Shown here: piece by piece, positions 59,714-64,000 of the stretch
Layout of the letters: the number at the start of each line of letters is the position of its first letter
Position numbering within the stretch: position 1 is the first letter of the stretch
DNA from: Candidatus Poribacteria bacterium
Lineage (GTDB): Bacteria > Poribacteria > WGA-4E > WGA-3G
Assembly: GCA_022827225.1 (NCBI GenBank)
Contig: JAJDTJ010000128.1
Location: forward strand, 30,914-94,913
Length of the DNA: 64,000 bases
Direction: 5' to 3'
Translations under genes and position numbers: made by a program
The notes under the pieces: model-generated
What the model saw: only the letters and a program-made list of their open reading frames with translations
Database searches by the model: none
Told to the model about the DNA's origin: nothing

Positions 59714-61198
59714 ATGCAGACAGAAGAAAACCAAAATACTGAACCTGTTGACATTCCACCCGTCACCGGTCCGTTTGCTGAACCGTGGTCGCTTAAGAAA
59801 ATTATCGGGCTCGCTGCGGTGTTTGGTCCCGCTGCAATCGTCGCTTCAGTAAGCATCGGTGCTGGTGAAACGATCGTTGTCGTCCGTGCAGGTGCATGGG
59901 CGGAATATAACCTGCTCTGGCTTGTGCTGCTCAGTTGCGTTGTGAAAGGCGTTTTCGTTACCTATCTACTCGGTCGTTATACAGCAGTTAGTGGTGAATA
60001 TATCGGAAATCGGCTGGCGAAGCTGCCTGGACCGCGAGGCTGGCTCCTCATAGCGATTGTCATCTTTGAGATGATAGGCGCGCCTTTAGCGTGGGTGCCG
60101 ATCGCCAAACCTTGCGGTGCGCTCCTCCATTTTCTGTTTAGAGACGCGCTGTCTTCAGGTATCGCGCAACCGGTTTGGGAAAACCTAATCACATCCTGTT
60201 TTATCACAATGGCGCTCCTGTTCGGTTTGCGCATCTCTTTTGAAAGACTGGAAAAACAGCAGCTTATTATTTGTGCGATCCTCGTTGTCGGAACGATCAT
60301 CGGCACGTTGATGGTGCGTCCCGACTTCGGCAAAGCATTGGTTGGGAGCCTCCGTTTTGGGCATCTGCCTGAGTTTCCCGAATGGGCACCGGAGAACGCT
60401 GTTAAGAACCCGTTATTGACCGTGGCGACAGCGTTCGGTTACGTCGGTGGGTCCGTCATGGGATACGTCGTCTACGCAAATTGGGTGAGCATTCATCGCT
60501 GGGGCATGACATCCCATAATAACATTGAATCCATCCGCCAGCGTGCCGCGAACAGTGATAGGATTGATTATCTCCCTGAACACCCTGAGCAGGTCAGCCA
60601 ACTCCGAAAAATCCTTGCTCCACTCCGATGGGATATCGGCATGGGCGCGATCGTACTCTTCATCGTGACAGGCGCGTTCATGATCTCAGGTGCCGCGGTC
60701 CTGTATGGGATGGAAAGCACTTTTGAGGGATGGAGCCTCCTTACCGATCAGGCAAACGTCTGGGAAAATATCCACGCATCGCTTGTATGGGTCTACTATA
60801 TCTGTATCATCGTTGCGCTGTGGGGAACACTACAAGCACTTCCAGAAATCTACGCACGCGTGATGCAAGAGTTCTTTCAAGCCGTTTGGCCTCACCGTGA
60901 ATGGAGTTACGATACACTCCGCAGATGGATATGTCTCTATATCTTCCTTACAACGATGGTGCTGATTTGGTTGAACATTCCGTTCGACATCTTAACAGAG
61001 ATCGCTGGCTTTATTCTTGCGAATTTCTCAATTGCATTGATGATGCTCGCTGCGTTGTATCTGAACGCGAAACTGCCACCGGTATACCGGACACGTCCGT
61101 TTATGTTTGTCGGTGCCTTAATTTCCGCCGCTGTCCTCGTTACGTTTGCAGGGATTAGCGGCTGGGGATTGTTCGTCAAACTTTTCGTCGGCAATTAA
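59714..61198 (+). CDS. Nramp-related membrane transporter with non-canonical metal site
   Basis: 494 residues, ~11 transmembrane helices. ATG 59714 has AAGGA upstream; the frame opens 33 nt earlier at a TTG inside the hairpin. TM1 is FGPAAIVASVSIGAGETIVVVRAG: the Nramp DPGN metal-binding motif is missing and reads GAGE. At the TM6 position, YVGGSVMGYVVYANWV replaces the MPH motif. Overall order (GPxAIVAS, VFVTYLLGRYTAVSGE, LFGLRISFERLEKQ) places it in the Nramp superfamily. The substrate may not be Mn/Fe; Mg2+ or another solute is possible. Confidence 0.85.
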   Translation: MQTEENQNTEPVDIPPVTGPFAEPWSLKKIIGLAAVFGPAAIVASVSIGAGETIVVVRAGAWAEYNLLWLVLLSCVVKGVFVTYLLGRYTAVSGEYIGNRLAKLPGPRGWLLIAIVIFEMIGAPLAWVPIAKPCGALLHFLFRDALSSGIAQPVWENLITSCFITMALLFGLRISFERLEKQQLIICAILVVGTIIGTLMVRPDFGKALVGSLRFGHLPEFPEWAPENAVKNPLLTVATAFGYVGGSVMGYVVYANWVSIHRWGMTSHNNIESIRQRAANSDRIDYLPEHPEQVSQLRKILAPLRWDIGMGAIVLFIVTGAFMISGAAVLYGMESTFEGWSLLTDQANVWENIHASLVWVYYICIIVALWGTLQALPEIYARVMQEFFQAVWPHREWSYDTLRRWICLYIFLTTMVLIWLNIPFDILTEIAGFILANFSIALMMLAALYLNAKLPPVYRTRPFMFVGALISAAVLVTFAGISGWGLFVKLFVGN

Positions 61199-61268
61199 AG
61201 TTGACACCTTTGACCTAAGCACGTAGAATACCGTCAATAACTCTGAATCTTCAAAAGGAGATGAAACC

Positions 61269-61991
61269 ATGGCAGATATGAAGGATCAACTTGCGAAACT
61301 GCAACAGGAAGGTTTCGTTTTAATAGAGGGCGCGTTGTCGCCAGAAGAGACGGAACGTATCCGTCAGCGCGTTAATTATGCACGCGAGCAGGGTTGGGAG
61401 GAAGGGTTAAACGCTGTTGGAAATATGTGGTTTGATACCCTGCTCGATCGAGAACCCGATACATATCAACCGCTCGTCGGACATCCGAGTGTCCGACCGT
61501 ACCTTGAAGGATTGATGGGCAAACAGTGCCAACTCCGAAGTCTACGCGCACACATCAATCCAGGACCCTATCTGCAAGAGTGGCACATGGATTTTTACGG
61601 CTACTGGCAGGAGAAACGGTATGTCGAGGAACATCCGTTTGCTATGGCACCCGTCGGGATTAACACAACGTTCTATTTTCAGGACAACGATCCCGGTGAG
61701 GGACACCTCAAATTTATCAAAGGCGGCCATTTGACAGAACCGCCGCACCTCTATCCCTTGGATCGTCCGAAATTCGAGGAATGGTGTGAAGCACAAGAAC
61801 ACGTTATCCTATATCCGAAAGCAGGCGATTGTGTCGTGTTTATCAATCACATCCCGCATCAAGGTGCGAAAGAACGCGACGATATGGAACGGAGCAACGT
61901 TGTCTGCCACTATCAGGTAACCCCGATGTACGAAGGTGTTTGGCACGTCTCTCGTCCGCGTGGCTATCAAGGCACGTTCCCGTTTGCTTAA
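61269..61991 (+). CDS. PhyH-family Fe/2OG dioxygenase (complete HxD)
   Basis: 240 residues. QEGFVLIEGALSPEETERIRQ begins the fold; LQEWHMDFYGYW gives HxD; FYFQDNDPGEGHLKFIKGGH, FINHIPHQGAKERDD (distal His) and RSNVVCHYQ (2OG Arg) follow. The iron site looks intact, so an active hydroxylase is likely; substrate unknown. AAAAGGAGATG precedes the ATG, 70 bp after the transporter gene on the same strand. Confidence 0.9.
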   Translation: MADMKDQLAKLQQEGFVLIEGALSPEETERIRQRVNYAREQGWEEGLNAVGNMWFDTLLDREPDTYQPLVGHPSVRPYLEGLMGKQCQLRSLRAHINPGPYLQEWHMDFYGYWQEKRYVEEHPFAMAPVGINTTFYFQDNDPGEGHLKFIKGGHLTEPPHLYPLDRPKFEEWCEAQEHVILYPKAGDCVVFINHIPHQGAKERDDMERSNVVCHYQVTPMYEGVWHVSRPRGYQGTFPFA

Positions 61992-62130
61992 AGATGTCGT
62001 AGTTTTGTCTCTTAGCATTGGATATTGGCATAGTTCTGATTGAAGTTTTGGTGGGTAACCCGACCTGTCCGTGTAGCCGCTATTTGCTATCACAACCTTC
62101 ATCGCCAGAGATTACCAACTTAAATTCTTG

Positions 62131-62225
62131 ACGCGAGTTTGATGTAGGAAAGAAAACTTTTTAGAAATTGATTTTGGTTAACCTTATTATACCAAATCGA
62201 TCTTTCTTTTTTATCAAACTCGCGT
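62131..62225. repeat. MITE-like element with 13-bp perfect terminal inverted repeats
   Basis: ACGCGAGTTTGAT (62131-62143) and ATCAAACTCGCGT (62213-62225) end a 95-bp AT-rich block with no coding frame. Pairing extends weakly inward (AAAGAAA against TTTCTTT). No clear target-site duplication. It sits 30 bp before the start of the VWA gene. Confidence 0.55.
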
Positions 62226-62254
62226 TAATAATATTTACTCTTAGGAGATAATTT

Positions 62255-64000
62255 GTGAAGAAATTGTTAAAAAAACACCTCTTTTTTTCTACTCTCGTTG
62301 TTCTCATAGGCTTAGGATTTACAACGATAAGTTATGGCGAAACCGTTGTCTCTGTAACCCCCGGGCGAGTTTTATCCCCAACAGCCGGGGAACAGTTGGA
62401 TCTTAATATTCAGATAACAGGAGGCAAAGACGTTGCTGGCTACAGATTGACCCTTCACTTTGACCCAACTGCGCTCCGCTATATTGATAGCACAAATGCA
62501 GATTACCTCCCTGCAGGGACGTTCGCTTCCTCAACGATAACTTCCGCGAACAGTGTCCACTTGGCAGCAGCTTCTCCGACAGGTGTTGCTCCAATAGAAG
62601 ACGGAACGCTTGCAACAGTGAAGTTTGAGGTCGTGGAGGTAAAATCTTCTGCCATTACCTTAATAGATATGACACTCTTCGATAGTGCTGCAATGCCGTT
62701 GTCCGTGATACCTGTATATGGCAGAATTGTCGCAACGCCGTTACTCTTAGCGGATGTCAACCAAGATGGAACGGTGAATATTTTAGATCTAACGCTCGTA
62801 GCGGACAGCCTTGGTACGTCCGCTGCAGCCAACTGGCACGCCGATGTTAATGGAGATAGAAACATTAGTATTTTAGACTTGTTGTTTGTCTCGCAATACT
62901 TCGGTGAGGTCGTACCACTTCCTGAGCCTATTGTTCCGCCAACTCCTGAGACTGAACCCGGTCTGGTCTTTCCTACAACTACTGCGACCTCTGCCGAGCC
63001 AATCCCCGAGGCCGCCGCCGAAGCAATCCCCGTTGCCCCTGTTCCACCACCTATATCTAACATTGTTCCGGAAAGCGTAGGACAGGTTAAATTGAATCCG
63101 CCGAACAGTGCTGCTTTTGACGATGTTTTCTTTCAAGCACATGGTACGAATCCATTTATTGATACGGAAGATGATGCTTTTTCGACGTTTGGTATGGATG
63201 TGGATACAGCGTCCTACGCAATCACGCGCCGTTACCTCCGAGATGGGTTCCTGCCGCCCCGGGAGGCAGTGCGTGTTGAAGAATTTGTCAACGCGTTTGA
63301 TTACAATTATACACCTTCCTCTGATGCCACGTTTGCTATCCATCTTGAAGGTACGCCCTCCAAATTTGGTGAGGGAAAACGGCTGCAGTTATTGCGAATT
63401 GGCATCCAAGGTCGCATCGTCCCAGATAAAGAGCGGAAAGACGCGAAACTGACATTTGTAATAGATGTCTCTGGCTCAATGAATAGGGAAAACCGGTTGG
63501 AATTGGTGAAAAAGACGTTGACGCTTCTTGTCGACCACTTACGTCCAAGTGACGAGATAGGCATCGTCATTTATGGCTCTACCGCTAAAGTCTTGCTGCC
63601 ACATACGCGGAATGTAAATCGTGAGCACATCTTAGCAGCAATCCATTCGCTTGCCCCCGGCGGTGCAACCAATGCAGAGGCAGGGCTGCGGATAGGATAC
63701 CAACTCGCCCTCCAGAATTTCCACCCGGATTACATCAACCGTGTGATCCTGTGTTCGGATGGTGTCGCAAATGTGGGACAAACGGGACCAGATGCCATTC
63801 TGGCAGAAATCGGGACCTATGTTAAGGAAGGCGTTCTGTTAACGACAGTTGGATTCGGCATGGGTAACTACAACGACATTCTCATGGAACAACTCGCGGA
63901 CAAGGGCAACGGAAGTTACGCGTATGTAGATACGCTTACTGAAGCGAAACGTATCTTTGTGGAGAACTTGACTGGTACACTGCAAATCATCGCCAAAGAT
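62255..64000 (+). CDS. Secreted cohesin/dockerin + VWA-domain protein, 3' end missing
   Basis: 582 codons to the window edge. GTG 62255 has TTAGGAG 7 nt upstream. Signal peptide ~1-32 (LFFSTLVVLIGLGFTTISYG). Residues ~35-155 resemble a cohesin module (VAGYRLTLHFDPTALRYID). A dockerin pair starts at 166 (ADVNQDGTVNILDLTLV, ADVNGDRNISILDLLFV). A Pro/Glu-rich linker (~220-270) leads to DDAFSTFGMDVDTASYAITRRYL, the YfbK-type preface, and a VWA domain from ~398 with the MIDAS motif DVSGS at 404 and PGGATNAEAGL, DGVANVG. Probably a surface protein that binds partners through a metal site. Confidence 0.9.
   Translation, partial: MKKLLKKHLFFSTLVVLIGLGFTTISYGETVVSVTPGRVLSPTAGEQLDLNIQITGGKDVAGYRLTLHFDPTALRYIDSTNADYLPAGTFASSTITSANSVHLAAASPTGVAPIEDGTLATVKFEVVEVKSSAITLIDMTLFDSAAMPLSVIPVYGRIVATPLLLADVNQDGTVNILDLTLVADSLGTSAAANWHADVNGDRNISILDLLFVSQYFGEVVPLPEPIVPPTPETEPGLVFPTTTATSAEPIPEAAAEAIPVAPVPPPISNIVPESVGQVKLNPPNSAAFDDVFFQAHGTNPFIDTEDDAFSTFGMDVDTASYAITRRYLRDGFLPPREAVRVEEFVNAFDYNYTPSSDATFAIHLEGTPSKFGEGKRLQLLRIGIQGRIVPDKERKDAKLTFVIDVSGSMNRENRLELVKKTLTLLVDHLRPSDEIGIVIYGSTAKVLLPHTRNVNREHILAAIHSLAPGGATNAEAGLRIGYQLALQNFHPDYINRVILCSDGVANVGQTGPDAILAEIGTYVKEGVLLTTVGFGMGNYNDILMEQLADKGNGSYAYVDTLTEAKRIFVENLTGTLQIIAKD

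Noticed and set aside
1..64000. tRNA, rRNA, insertion sequence or prophage genes
   Set aside because: Intergenic regions were read on both strands for cloverleaf and T-loop patterns, and all large frames for transposase or integrase motifs; none was found by eye. A tRNAscan or ISfinder run could still reveal short ones.

Overview
The window looks like a chromosomal segment of a Candidatus Poribacteria-type bacterium (sponge-associated or related planktonic lineage). This is inferred from features that tend to occur together in that group: a long WD40 propeller protein, four phytanoyl-CoA dioxygenase (PhyH) paralogues, a bacterial microcompartment shell gene beside a CoA-acylating aldehyde dehydrogenase, secreted cohesin/dockerin and LamG proteins, two secreted proteins ending in an LAVTW-type tail, a sulfatase, and many short intergenic palindromes. 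No rRNA or tRNA gene, transposase, integrase or cas gene was seen.

Layout. 1-9.3 kb: the 3' part of a large secreted beta-helix/cohesin/dockerin protein, a WD40 gene relic, a UvrD helicase with an embedded DnaQ-type exonuclease, and a 14-blade WD40 protein. 9.3-23.6 kb: PhyH, an ATPase-nuclease pair coupled to a DUF1611 gene, a secreted protein, a sugar-epimerase-like TIM barrel, an EndoIII/MagIII-like glycosylase, ligA, the microcompartment pair, and a divergent citrate synthase-like gene followed by icd and a 45-aa membrane peptide. 23.6-42.1 kb: a dense accessory, defence-like island. It holds a DUF3696 ATPase plus PIN pair; a five-gene overlapping operon (small unknown protein, PIN nuclease, possible winged-helix protein, AAA ATPase, TGT/DpdA-like base-exchange enzyme) with a convergent DUF6884-like gene; and a modification-restriction system (DNA methyltransferase, DUF6602 nuclease-like protein, membrane coiled-coil protein, DEAD-helicase restriction subunit) interrupted by small genes and repeat clusters. 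42.5-64 kb: mutS and mtaB (convergent), carbohydrate and environment genes (Gfo/Idh/MocA, CRTAC/UnbV, sulfatase, ThuA, LamG), three more PhyH genes, two toxin-antitoxin pairs, ridA, fabV, an Nramp-related transporter, and a truncated dockerin/VWA protein.

How genes work together. The strongest candidate for an undescribed system is the minus-strand operon at 26.6-31.5 kb. It joins a tRNA-guanine-transglycosylase-fold enzyme (the fold used by DpdA to place 7-deazapurines in DNA) to an AAA ATPase and a PIN nuclease, every junction overlapping by a few bases or separated by 3 bases. It diverges from the methyltransferase gene, which has a perfect TTGACA-N17-TATAAT promoter. The methyltransferase appears to carry a one-base deletion in a C5 tract. 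Several other ATPase-nuclease pairs lie nearby, consistent with a defence island. Throughout the window, intergenic DNA carries families of hairpin repeats, some with compensatory base changes.
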